From Lujinxingia vulgaris (GTDB lineage Bacteria; Myxococcota_A; Bradymonadia; Bradymonadales; Bradymonadaceae): DNA of 64,000 bases. A program made the position numbers and the translations under genes. The stretch lies in assembly GCF_007997005.1 (NCBI RefSeq), contig NZ_VOSL01000053.1, forward strand, positions 62,001-126,000. Direction: 5' to 3'. Positions 1 through 7,926 of the stretch are shown one piece after another; positions within the stretch are counted from its first letter, which is position 1, and the number at the start of each line of letters is the position of its first letter. The notes under the pieces are model-generated. The model ran no database searches and was not told the DNA's origin. It was given only the letters and a program-made list of their open reading frames with translations.

Positions 1-7
1 GAACCCG

Positions 8-268
8 ATGTCGTATTACAAAGAGATCGATGGCAAGAAGTACGATCGTGAGCTGCTGGAGCTGGCCGAGAAGTTGACCAAAGGCCAGGGTGACGGGCGC
101 CTCTCCAAGAGCGACGCCGACCGACTTCTGGAGGCGGTCAAGGATGGCAACAGCTACACCGATGTGGAGAAAGACACGGTGAAGTACATCCGCGAGAACT
201 TTAGCTGGACCGATGCGGCCGATGAGTACTTCCGCACCGAGATTCGCAAGTGGGCGGCGACCAAATAA
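8..268 (+). CDS. Small conserved hypothetical protein (86 aa)
   Basis: The reading frame opens with ATG and ends TAA before a strong hairpin. The product is hydrophilic and probably helical, with a Lys/Asp-rich N-terminal half and an aromatic C-terminal half (YIRENFSWTDAADEYFRTEI). There is no signal peptide, membrane segment or Cys, so a cytosolic soluble protein is likely. I recall similar short proteins with the same YIRENF...EYFRTEIRKW tail in other bacteria, but no function I can name. The upstream region is cut by the window edge, so the ribosome-binding site cannot be judged. Confidence 0.75.
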   Translation: MSYYKEIDGKKYDRELLELAEKLTKGQGDGRLSKSDADRLLEAVKDGNSYTDVEKDTVKYIRENFSWTDAADEYFRTEIRKWAATK

Positions 269-304
269 GGTGCCGCGCCCCGGCGCGACGACGCTGGAGA
301 TGAT

Positions 305-341
305 AAAAAAGCCCCGCGACCATATGGGTCGCGGGGCTTTT
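305..341. terminator. Bidirectional Rho-independent terminator
   Basis: An 11-bp perfect stem (GCCCCGCGACC, 311-321, with 327-337) around a 5-nt loop is followed by TTTT and preceded by AAAAAA. It can terminate the 86-aa gene on the plus strand and the lipoprotein gene ending at 403 on the minus strand. Confidence 0.9.
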
Positions 342-402
342 GTGTGGCGTCTCACCCGGGCGGCTTCAACCTGAGGGCTGAAGCTGCCGTGAGGGGGAGG
401 TG

Positions 403-2136
403 TTAGAGGAGGCTGGGCTCACCGACGAAGGTGATGTTGTCGATCCAGCCCATATCCAGGCCATCGTCAGCGCTTCCGTCTTTTTCGAAGGTCCACTCAA
501 AGGAGCGGGAGCCAGCGTCATCGATCGGGTACTGCACGGTCGCCCAGCTGGTGGAGCCACTGATTCGACCCAGGTTGCTGCCGCGCGCGCAGCTAAAGAG
601 CGGGTCGGCGCAGTAGTAGAGGAAGTCGTAGCCGGACTCACTGCTGACTTTCCAGTCGAAGGCGAGGATGCCGGCCGAGGGGAAGTCGTAGGTGAGGGTG
701 ATCGTGCTGGTCTGGTTGTGGGTGATGTCGCCGCTTGCCAGAGAGAAGGTGCCCTGGCTGGCGTCGGCGTCGGTGCCAGACCAGTCGGCGTTGCCGCCCT
801 GGATGAACTCAGCGGGGACGGTGCCGTCTTCAAAGTCGAAGAGCGAGACCGGGGCGCCGCCGGGGTTGGCGCGGAGCACCGAGATGCCTTCGAAGTTAAG
901 GTAGTGCACCAGCAGGCGCACGTTGCCGGCGGCGTTGTCGAAGGCGTAGATGTTGGCGATATCCCCCTCGAAGAAGGCGGTGTCGACGCCGTCTTCGTAG
1001 GTCAGGATCGTGCCACCGGCGTCGATCTGGATCGCACCGACAGTCTCGTCGTATTCGGCGAAGGTGCCGACGTCGCCGGGGGCGACACCGGTGGCCAGAG
1101 GAGCAAGGCTTCCGGTGTCGGGGCCCGCGCTGACGTCGACCGTGCCGGCGATCTCGGCCATGTGCACGATGCGGGCGCGGAAGGTGCCTTCGCTGCTCGG
1201 CTCAGTGAGGTCATCTTCGATGAGGGTGAAGGCCAGTGATCCGCCGTCGTTATGGGCGATCAGGGAGTAGGCCGTGCTCGGCTCCAGGGTGTAGGTGTCG
1301 GTGGTGGCGACCACCGTCTCCTGGTCGAGCAGGTCGAAGGTGAACTCACCGGGGGTGAGGGTCAACGGGCCGGTCGCTTCGCCAAAGCCCAGGGTCGTGA
1401 TGATGTCGAGGGTGCCCGAGGGGGCGACATCGACAAGTCCCGCGCCGGAGAAGACGTGCACCACGCTCAGCAGGCTCTCGAAGGGCTCGACCTCGGGAAG
1501 CGCGATCGTGATCACGTCGCTGCCGCACTGGCCGGCGGCCACCACGGTGATCTGCTGACCCTCGCCGAGCTCCTGCGGGGTGACCGTGAAGGTGCTGTTG
1601 GAGGTGAGCGCAGGTGCAAGCTCGCCACCGCCGACAAAGGCCAGGGAGAGGTTGGCGTCGTCGTTGGACTCCACGGTGATCGGGTCGCTTACCTGCCCTT
1701 CGTAGAGGGCCTGTTCAACGCCGGTAACACCGGTGATGGCGAAGGCTTCGTCGCAGAGGTCTTCGACCGCGTCGTTTTGGTTGCAGACGGTCTCGGAGGC
1801 GTCGACTTCGTCTTCATCGAGGACTTCGTCGCCGTTGGCGTCGATGCCCACCGAGACGGTCACGCCGCCGTTGGCGCAGACGTCGCCGGGCTCAACGCTC
1901 TCGGTGATGACGAGCGAGTTGAGACCCGCTTCGCCGTCGGTGCCGTCGGTGCCGTCGGTGCCGTCTTCGCCGTCGGTGCCGGGCTGCCCGTCTTCGCCGG
2001 GTTCGCCCTGTTCACCCACCGGGCCCCGGGGCCCCTGGGCGCCTTGCTCGGCTTCGGCGCCGCCACAGGCGAGTGCGCCGGTGGTCAGGGCCGCGCAGAG
2101 GAGCAGGCGGAGTTTATAGGATGGAGATGTGTTCAT
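403..2136 (-). CDS. Collagen-like / DUF4397-type surface lipoprotein (copy 1)
   Basis: Start at 2136 (MNTSPSYKLRL...) is chosen because a GGAG lies about 10 nt upstream and the signal peptide with lipobox LACG follows at once; an ATG at 2169 lacks such a site. Order in the 577-aa product: lipoprotein signal, a Gly-X-Y collagen-like stretch (GPRGPVGEQGEPGEDG then DGTDGTDGTDG), a DUF7151-like segment (LNSLVITE...CANGGV...GIDANGDEVLDEDEV), an Ig-like segment, DUF4397-type repeats (VVHVFSGAGLVDVAPSG...), and a C-terminal beta-sandwich with FDWKVSSES and WIDNITF. It is a tandem paralogue of the next gene. Family knowledge supports an exported, probably cell-surface protein; the ligand is unknown. 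Confidence 0.88.
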   Translation of the reverse strand: MNTSPSYKLRLLLCAALTTGALACGGAEAEQGAQGPRGPVGEQGEPGEDGQPGTDGEDGTDGTDGTDGEAGLNSLVITESVEPGDVCANGGVTVSVGIDANGDEVLDEDEVDASETVCNQNDAVEDLCDEAFAITGVTGVEQALYEGQVSDPITVESNDDANLSLAFVGGGELAPALTSNSTFTVTPQELGEGQQITVVAAGQCGSDVITIALPEVEPFESLLSVVHVFSGAGLVDVAPSGTLDIITTLGFGEATGPLTLTPGEFTFDLLDQETVVATTDTYTLEPSTAYSLIAHNDGGSLAFTLIEDDLTEPSSEGTFRARIVHMAEIAGTVDVSAGPDTGSLAPLATGVAPGDVGTFAEYDETVGAIQIDAGGTILTYEDGVDTAFFEGDIANIYAFDNAAGNVRLLVHYLNFEGISVLRANPGGAPVSLFDFEDGTVPAEFIQGGNADWSGTDADASQGTFSLASGDITHNQTSTITLTYDFPSAGILAFDWKVSSESGYDFLYYCADPLFSCARGSNLGRISGSTSWATVQYPIDDAGSRSFEWTFEKDGSADDGLDMGWIDNITFVGEPSLL

Positions 2137-2177
2137 AGCGTCGGTACTCCAGAAATAGGTCTTCATCATCCCTTGAT

Positions 2178-2206
2178 GCCGCGGCGTCTCGGTGAGACGC
2201 CGCGGC
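2178..2206. repeat. Perfect 13-bp inverted repeat between the two collagen-like genes
   Basis: GCCGCGGCGTCTC (2178-2190) pairs with GAGACGCCGCGGC (2194-2206) across a 3-nt loop. It lies in the 104-bp gap between two same-strand paralogues. No T-run follows on either strand, so it may be an attenuator, an mRNA-stabilising hairpin or an imperfect terminator. Confidence 0.7.
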
Positions 2207-2240
2207 GGTCGTGATCGGTTGAGGCGATGCTCAACGGCGA

Positions 2241-3992
2241 TCAGGGAAGGCCCGGGGTGAAGGTCAGGTTGTCGAGCCAGCCACGGTCCAGACCGGCGGA
2301 GACGCTGACATCCTTCTCGTAGACCCAGGCGAAGGTGTAGGTGCCCGCCGCTTCGATCTCGTAGGTGTAGTTGGCGAAGTCGGCCGGAGTGCCACCGATC
2401 TCGTCGTCGGAGACGTCGGAGTTGCAGTTCTCGGCGGCGTCGATGTCGGCGCAGAAGACCAGACCATCGTAGAAGTTGAAGCTGGCGCTCTCGGCGCTGA
2501 CCTTCCAGTCGAAGGCGAAGACGCCGGGCTCGGTGACTTCGAAGGTCACTTCGATCCAGGAGCTTTCTTCGTCGGTGATGGTGCCGCTGCGGGCGGCGAA
2601 GTCGCCGGCGCTGACTTCTTCGTTGGTGACAAACCACTCGGCGTCACCGCCGGTGCGCACGGTGGCGTTGAGCACGTCGGCGCCGATGGAGACCGGCAGG
2701 GTCTCAAGGCCGGGGATGAGGATGGTGTTCATGCCGGCGTTGCTCAGCTGCTGGACGAAGATGTGGGGCTCTCCTTCGAGCATGAAGGCGAAGGCGTTGA
2801 CGATGGCACCTTCGGGGAAGGCCATTGGCGAGAAGCCGATGTAATCGAAGAGGGTGCCGGCCGAGTCGATCTGCACGAACTCCACGCCGGTGGCGAGGTC
2901 GGTGGCGTCGGTGGCCGCGCCGAAGGCCAGGTCGGCGACGAGCTCGGCGGCGGAGGCTTCGTCGGCGCCGGCGTTGATGGCGACGTTGCCCACGCCGTCG
3001 GCGGCGTGGATGGCGCGCAGGCGGAAGTTGCCTTCGGCCACAGGGCTGACGACGTCATCTTCGAGGATGATGAAGTCCAGGGCGCCGGCGTTGCTGTAGG
3101 CGACCACGGTGTAGGACTCACCCAGCAGGAAGTCGGCCGGGTCGGTGGTGCCGGCGACGGTCTCATCGGCGATGATGTCGAAGCTGTAGTTGCCCGGGTC
3201 CACTTCGAGCGGGCCTTCGGCGGTGGCGAAGTCGATGGTGGCCAGGGCATCGGTGGTGCCGGTCAGCGCCACGTCGACTTCTTCGGCGCCGTCAAAGAGG
3301 TGGACCAGGCGGATGTTGGCCACCGGCGCTTCAACGTCATCCAGGGTGAAGTTGGCCACCGCGGTGCCGCACTCGCCATTGGCGACCAGCGCGAACTGAA
3401 GGCTCTCACCCTCTTCGACGATGTCTTCGGGGGTGATGGTGAAGGTGCCGTCGCCGGCGGAGGCGTCAAACTCCGCGCCGGTACCGATGATGCTGAGGTT
3501 GAGGTCGCCGTCGCCGTTGGTCTCCACGGTGATCGGGTCGCTGACATTGCCGGCGAAGAAGCGCTGGTCAAGGCCGGTGAAGCCGGTGATGGCCAGGGCT
3601 TCGTCGCAGAGGAGCGAGCCGTCGACGCCGTTGCAGACGTTTTCGGTGGAGGCGATCTCGTCTTCGTCGAGGACGCCGTCGGCGTTGGCGTCAACGCCGG
3701 TGGAGATGGCCACGCCGCCGTTGGCGCAGACATCGCCGGGCTCAATGGTTTCGGTGGCGATCAGGGAGTTGAGGCCGTCGGCGCCATCCTCACCGTCTTC
3801 GCCATCTTCGCCGTCCTCACCGTCGGCGCCCGGGGCGCCGTCTTCACCCGGCTCACCCTGGGGGCCTTGCTCCCCTGCGGGGCCTTCGGGGCCGGTGGCC
3901 CCCTGCTCAACTTCCCCACCACATGCGACCGCGCCGGCTGCGAACATCGCGCAGATCAGCAGACGAATTCCCTGCTTGCTACCAAACTTCAT
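2241..3992 (-). CDS. Collagen-like / DUF4397-type surface lipoprotein (copy 2)
   Basis: A 583-aa paralogue of the downstream gene with the same architecture: signal peptide and lipobox VACGG, Gly-X-Y run (GPEGPAGEQGPQGEPGEDG, then GEDGEDGEDGEDG), DUF7151-like EPGDVCANGG and DANADGVLDEDE, Ig-like segment, DUF4397-type IRLVHLFDGAEEVDVALTG repeats and a C-terminal domain with FDWKVSAES and WLDNLTF. The ATG at 3992 has a GAGG about 10 nt upstream. It is the promoter-proximal gene of a two-gene minus-strand unit. The repetitive GEDG codons could slip, giving length variation. Predicted to be anchored by lipid to the outer membrane and exposed; no catalytic residues are recognised. Confidence 0.88.
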   Translation of the reverse strand: MKFGSKQGIRLLICAMFAAGAVACGGEVEQGATGPEGPAGEQGPQGEPGEDGAPGADGEDGEDGEDGEDGADGLNSLIATETIEPGDVCANGGVAISTGVDANADGVLDEDEIASTENVCNGVDGSLLCDEALAITGFTGLDQRFFAGNVSDPITVETNGDGDLNLSIIGTGAEFDASAGDGTFTITPEDIVEEGESLQFALVANGECGTAVANFTLDDVEAPVANIRLVHLFDGAEEVDVALTGTTDALATIDFATAEGPLEVDPGNYSFDIIADETVAGTTDPADFLLGESYTVVAYSNAGALDFIILEDDVVSPVAEGNFRLRAIHAADGVGNVAINAGADEASAAELVADLAFGAATDATDLATGVEFVQIDSAGTLFDYIGFSPMAFPEGAIVNAFAFMLEGEPHIFVQQLSNAGMNTILIPGLETLPVSIGADVLNATVRTGGDAEWFVTNEEVSAGDFAARSGTITDEESSWIEVTFEVTEPGVFAFDWKVSAESASFNFYDGLVFCADIDAAENCNSDVSDDEIGGTPADFANYTYEIEAAGTYTFAWVYEKDVSVSAGLDRGWLDNLTFTPGLP

Positions 3993-4209
3993 ACGTCTGT
4001 GCCTCGGTTGATTTTGTCTTGCGACAACGCGCGTCAGCTGCCTCCTGCCACCACGGTCAGGGCGGCGTGCTGACGCCAGAATAAATGACGAGTTGGCGGT
4101 ACCTTAGCACATTTTGAAGCAAAATGTAGTCGGATGTGTGCCTGCCTCTTTTCCCGGGGTGTTTTTCTCCGGTGGCCAGCGATTTAAACGCGCTGCGTCA
4201 GGCTTTATG

Positions 4210-4361
4210 ACGCCGTGAGCTATCGTTGACGCCGCGTCTGCTGCGTTGAGAGCATCTCGGGCGGCGTTGCAAAGCCTCGCTAAAGCATCGCCTACGTTTT
4301 GCGCCTTGCCCGAGAAGCTCTCAACCTCGCAGCCATCGACGTCAACTTCTGCTCACGGCGT
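4210..4361. repeat. Long imperfect palindrome / possible structured RNA
   Basis: The 533-bp gap 3993-4525 holds no convincing gene. Within it, nested complementary arms run inward over about 150 nt: ACGCCGTGAGC (4210-4220) with GCTCACGGCGT (4351-4361), GTTGAC (4225-4230) with GTCAAC (4341-4346), GTTGAGAGC (4245-4253) with GCTCTCAAC (4317-4325), and CTCGGGC (4256-4262) with GCCCGAG (4308-4314). The helices are interrupted by internal loops and the apex is about 45 nt. This could be a structured RNA, a large REP-type element or a mobile palindrome. Confidence 0.65.
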
Positions 4362-4525
4362 AGTAAGCGGTCGCCAGCTTGTCACTGTACAAACGCGGCG
4401 AGCTTGGCGAGGATGCGGGCCTGAGCAGGAGAGGTGATTTGAGCCCGGGCGCAGGTGATCGATAAGCGTGACGGAGCCAGGTTTGGGCGCGGCCTGACGC
4501 GCCGGATGATGTGGAGATGTGGATC

Positions 4526-5695
4526 ATGACGATGAAGATGAAGACAACGATTCTGTTCGGGGTGCTGGCGAGTCTGGCGTGGAGCGGGTGCGGCGATGAT
4601 GGTCCGCGGCGCGGGGAGGCCAGCGGCTGCGATGCGGCGGTGGAGGCGAACTGTCCGGGGCTTCCGGATAGCGGTGATGAGGAGGATACGGGCGATCCTC
4701 AGTTTGATGTCTCGGAGCCGGATGCTTCAGACCCCGAGCCGGATACCGACCCTGAGCCCGATCCCGATGGCACGCTCTACCCGCTGGGACCGGAGCTGGG
4801 GGTGGTGGACGGTCGTTTTGACGAGCGCCTGGAGGCGGCCTTTGACGGGCAGATCGATCAGGGGGTGGATGCGGCGGCGATCACGCCGATCTATGAAAAC
4901 CTGGATGATGATCCTCTGCTCTATAAGGAGTTCCGCTGCGAGACGCGGCTGCGACGCCTGGAGGTGCACGCGCCCACAGATGGGTTCTTCATCTATGACG
5001 AGACGAACTTCCCCGCCGGCGGCAGCGGGACGGTGCAGGTGGTGGGGCGCCGCGCCGACAACACCCACTGGTATCGCGTGACCTCCAAGCCTTTTGATGC
5101 GGAGAGCTCGGAGGTGGTCTTTACCCCCGAGGAGCTGGGCAACGGGCGTGATTATGTGGCTTACGGCGTGACCTTCACCTCGGAATCGCCTCTGGTTGGC
5201 GAGGTGCAGGTGGCCGAGGTCAGCCTCTTTGGCTACTGCGCAAGCCCGGAGCACGAGATCGCCTGGGAGGCCACCGAGTGGCTCTGCACCGGGGTGGAGT
5301 GTGTGGAGGAGATCAATCCCGGAGGCGTGAGCACCCGCACGGTGACGTGTGCGCGCGACGCCGGTGGCTTTGCGCACCCCGACTTCTGTGAAGGGGAGGA
5401 GCCGGCGTCGCAGGGAGAGAGCTGCGAGCTGAGCTGCCCCTACACGCTGACCCATATTGGCCCGCGTCCCTTTGGCTACGCCAATGAGTCGGGGTGGTTG
5501 CATGAGGGCAACGCCGAGCGCCGCGCCGGTCCGCTGCCTTCCAATGTGGAACACGGCAGCACGGTGGAGGCGATTGAGGGCAAGCCCTGCTCGATCCTCA
5601 CCGAGAATCCGCTGGCCTATTATGTGGGCATCTCCTGCACGGTGCCGGTGGAGGAGGGTGAAGAGAGGCTTTACTGTGCGTTCCGGTGTGAGTGA
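4526..5695 (+). CDS. Secreted lipoprotein with Asp/Pro linker and TSP1-like Cys segment
   Basis: Start ATG 4526 (MTMKMKTT) follows a GGAG at about 10 nt; an in-frame GTG at 4511 overlaps that site and is less likely. The 389-aa product has a short signal peptide with lipobox WSGC, an Asp/Glu/Pro linker (SEPDASDPEPDTDPEPDPDG), a central domain that may be a galactose-binding-like sandwich (weak call), and a Cys-rich part (WLCTGVECVEE...VTCARDAGG...CELSC) that resembles a thrombospondin type-1 repeat. The C-terminal ~80 residues (CPYTLTHIGPRPFGYANESG) are unrecognised. Expected location is the outer membrane surface. It is monocistronic, with the repeat array immediately downstream. Confidence 0.8.
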   Translation: MTMKMKTTILFGVLASLAWSGCGDDGPRRGEASGCDAAVEANCPGLPDSGDEEDTGDPQFDVSEPDASDPEPDTDPEPDPDGTLYPLGPELGVVDGRFDERLEAAFDGQIDQGVDAAAITPIYENLDDDPLLYKEFRCETRLRRLEVHAPTDGFFIYDETNFPAGGSGTVQVVGRRADNTHWYRVTSKPFDAESSEVVFTPEELGNGRDYVAYGVTFTSESPLVGEVQVAEVSLFGYCASPEHEIAWEATEWLCTGVECVEEINPGGVSTRTVTCARDAGGFAHPDFCEGEEPASQGESCELSCPYTLTHIGPRPFGYANESGWLHEGNAERRAGPLPSNVEHGSTVEAIEGKPCSILTENPLAYYVGISCTVPVEEGEERLYCAFRCE

Positions 5696-5698
5696 TGT

Positions 5699-6196
5699 GT
5701 GCCGAGCGCCCCAGGACGACGCTGGCTGTGTCGCTGCGTCGTCGCGGTAGCGCTGCTACACGCTCCTCCTGGCTCCTTGCCAGGCCCCGCCCTGGATGCG
5801 CTCGGGGTTTTTATTTTTCGAGAAGTGCCGAGCGCCCCAGGACGACGCTGGCTGTGTCGCTGCGTCGTCGCGGTAGCGCTGCTACACGCTCCTCCTGGCT
5901 CCTTGTCAGGCCCCGCCCTGAATGCGCTCGGTGCCGAGCGCCCCAGGACGACGCTGGCTGTGTCGCTGCGTCGTCGCGGTAGCGCTGCCACAGCGTCGTC
6001 CTGGCTCCTTGTCAAGCCCCGCCCTGAATCCGCTCGGTGCCGAGCGCCCCAGGACGACGCTGGCTGTGTCGCTGCGTCGTCGCGGTAGCGCTGCTACTCG
6101 CTCCTCCTGGCTCCTTGCCAGCCCCGCCCTGGATGCGCTCGGGTTTTTTATTTTTCGAGAAGTGCCGAGCGCCCGCGCGCTCGAAAACAACCTCCG
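5699..6196. repeat. Tandem array of a palindromic ~106-bp intergenic repeat (four copies plus a partial fifth)
   Basis: Units begin GCCGAGCGCCCCAGGACGAC at 5701, 5827, 5933 and 6039, with a partial at 6164. Spacing is 126, 106, 106 and 125 bp; the longer periods carry an extra AT-rich segment (TTTTTATTTTTCGAGAAGT). Adjacent units meet in the palindrome GCGCTCGGTGCCGAGCGC. In unit 3 the arms CCAGGACGACGCTG and CAGCGTCGTCCTGG are perfectly complementary; in the others they are partly decayed. There is no gene in this 500-bp gap. It is a REP/BIME-like extragenic element, and a diverged copy sits at 15910-16022. Confidence 0.85.
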
Positions 6197-6619
6197 TCAG
6201 GATCGCGGCTGAGTGAATTGCGGGACGAAGAGGGCGATGATGATCTCCATCTCGCGGGGGTAGGCGTAAGGGGAGGGGCGGGTGCGGGAAGGGCCGCGGT
6301 CGCGGTACCCGGTGGTGAGGTGTTCGATGCGGGCGATGAGCGGCCAGCCGGCGTCGAGCAGGCGCGCGGGCATCTTGTTGAGGCGACGCGGGACGTAGCC
6401 GATACGGCGGTCGCCGGCGTAGAGCGCGATGGCGCGGTCGTCGTAGGGGTTGTCGGGCTCGCGGATCACGCGCAGGCGTTGGCCCAGATCCAGGGGAAAG
6501 GCGGCCAGCTCGAACTCGTGAAAGCGCAGGCCGGCCACCGGGGTGTGGATGAGCAGGGCGTGGTGTGGGGGCGGTGGTGGGGAGGTGCGGTGCTGGCGAG
6601 CGCGTTCGCTTCGGTGCAT
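6197..6619 (-). CDS. HIRAN-domain protein
   Basis: The 140-aa protein consists almost entirely of one HIRAN domain: VAGLRFHEFE, then LRVIREPDNPYDDRAIALY and RRIGYVPRRLNKMPARLL at residues ~28-90 match the family pattern. HIRAN domains bind DNA ends or stalled forks and are usually fused to SWI2/SNF2 helicases or nucleases; here it stands alone. The N-terminal ~20 residues (HRSERARQHRTSPPPPPHH) are low complexity, and the C-terminal tail has no known domain. The 3' end abuts the palindromic repeat array. Role in DNA damage sensing is inference from the family. Confidence 0.8.
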   Translation of the reverse strand: MHRSERARQHRTSPPPPPHHALLIHTPVAGLRFHEFELAAFPLDLGQRLRVIREPDNPYDDRAIALYAGDRRIGYVPRRLNKMPARLLDAGWPLIARIEHLTTGYRDRGPSRTRPSPYAYPREMEIIIALFVPQFTQPRS

Positions 6620-6846
6620 GGGGTGCCTCCGGGGGGCTGGCGAGCGGATGTGCTACGGGTGATGCTCCAAGAGTAGGTGCCGCTGCGGGGATGAGACAGG
6701 CTCTGGATTGGGGTAAGACGATCAATGATGGCGGTTTCTGGCGTTTTATGCGCTGTGAGGGGGCGGATGGCCGGTCGGTGGGGGAGGTGGTAAGGATGGG
6801 GGGTATGCGATGTGTGAGACGAGCGAGGTGGCCTGTGAGGACGACG

Positions 6847-7806
6847 ATGTTGAAGCGTGTGATGGTGATGATGCTGGCGGCGGCGTGGGTGGCGGGATGT
6901 TCGACGGATGCGCCCGATGCGACGCCGCAGCCGGATAGCGGGGTGGAGCAGGACGCGGGGGACGATACAGACGACGCGGGTGAGGACGCGGCGCAGGGGG
7001 ATGTTGAGGACGTTGGGGACGTGCAGGATGATGCCGACGCCGAGGGGGACGCCGATGCGGACGATGGCGGAGGGGAGGAGCGCGGGGTGGTGTTGAGCGC
7101 GGCACCCGCGAGCTATGCGTACCGGGCTGGCGAGGAGGCGGTGGGGGCCGGGGAGGTCTTTTTGAAGGTCGATGCCACGCTGGAGAATGTGGGCGTAACC
7201 TCGGAGGTGGGGATGGTGGTGGAGGGCTTTGCGCTGGAGATCACCACGACCGAGGGTGAGGCCCAGGTGGAGGCGCTTGTTGCGGGCGCTCTGCTTGAAG
7301 GCGGCTGCGCGGCGGAGACTGCCACCGACGTTGCGGCGATGGGGGAGACGGTGAGCTGCACGGCGCTCTTTGCGATCCCCAATGGCGCCACCGCCCTCTG
7401 GCTGCGTTATGAAGATCCGGCGACCTTTGAGGGGGCGCTCGCTGCGATCACGATGCCCGACGAGGCACCGGTGACGGAGGGGATGCTCGATGCGGCGCGC
7501 CAGACCTACGGGGAGGGTGTGGCTGCGGTGGTGCAAGCGAGCTGTGAGTGCGACAGCGAGCCTTTCTCGAGTGTGGAGGAGTGCGTGGAGGTGTTCGCGC
7601 ACGATATGAGCGGCTGCGACGAGGTGGTGCTCGAGGATCGCGCGCAGATGCTGGAGGCGATCGCCTGTCTCAACGGGCTCCTGCCGCAGGAGGAGGCGTG
7701 TTACGCGAGCTGCGGCGGGGCGACGCAATGTGTGGCCGGGCTCGACTATGAGGGGTGCTGGGAGCTTTTGGAGGAGCCGCTTCGCTCGGAGCTGCGCGGC
7801 TGCTGA
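6847..7806 (+). CDS. Asp-rich secreted lipoprotein, unknown function
   Basis: ATG 6847 (MLKRVMVMMLAAAWVAGCSTD) is chosen because TGAGG lies 6 nt upstream and the lipobox VAGC follows directly. The 319-aa product continues with an Asp/Glu/Gly linker (DAGDDTDDAGEDAAQGDVED) and then a globular region. That region starts as a beta-rich segment (FLKVDATLENVGVTSEVG) resembling a DUF4352-like/extracellular sandwich and ends in a Cys-rich helical domain (ASCECDS...CVEVFAHDMSGCDE...CLNGLLPQEEACYASCGG). Related Cys patterns occur in the tandem lipoproteins at 34770 and 36153. Probably outer-membrane anchored; no enzyme motif seen. Confidence 0.8.
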   Translation: MLKRVMVMMLAAAWVAGCSTDAPDATPQPDSGVEQDAGDDTDDAGEDAAQGDVEDVGDVQDDADAEGDADADDGGGEERGVVLSAAPASYAYRAGEEAVGAGEVFLKVDATLENVGVTSEVGMVVEGFALEITTTEGEAQVEALVAGALLEGGCAAETATDVAAMGETVSCTALFAIPNGATALWLRYEDPATFEGALAAITMPDEAPVTEGMLDAARQTYGEGVAAVVQASCECDSEPFSSVEECVEVFAHDMSGCDEVVLEDRAQMLEAIACLNGLLPQEEACYASCGGATQCVAGLDYEGCWELLEEPLRSELRGC

Positions 7807-7871
7807 AGTTCTGCCGGGCCGGTCGTCTCACAGGAGTGACGACGTGCTTTGCCATGATGTTTGAGTGAAAA

Positions 7872-7909
7872 ACGCCCCCCGACCTCAAGGTGTCGGGGGG
7901 CGTTTTTTT
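7872..7909. terminator. Bidirectional Rho-independent terminator
   Basis: Perfect 12-bp stem ACGCCCCCCGAC / GTCGGGGGGCGT with an 8-nt loop, flanked by AAAAA and TTTTTTT. It separates the convergent lipoprotein gene (ends 7806) and the YdjM-family gene (ends 7927). Confidence 0.93.
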
Positions 7910-7926
7910 GGCTCAGGGCTCGGTGC

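Noticed and set aside
400-1239. Long plus-strand open frame opposite the first collagen-like gene
   Set aside because: It is an antisense shadow in GC-rich sequence; it is composed of Gly/Ala/Val/Asp runs without domains, while the minus strand has a clear lipoprotein.
2763-4073. 436-residue plus-strand open frame opposite the second collagen-like gene
   Set aside because: Same reason: it mirrors the repetitive codons of the real gene and lacks a ribosome-binding site or family likeness.
5671-6190. Several open frames within the tandem repeat array
   Set aside because: They repeat the same peptide in each unit because of the DNA repeat; a palindromic extragenic element explains them better.
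5699-6196. CRISPR array
   Set aside because: Units are contiguous 106-125 bp repeats without variable spacers, and no cas gene is nearby.
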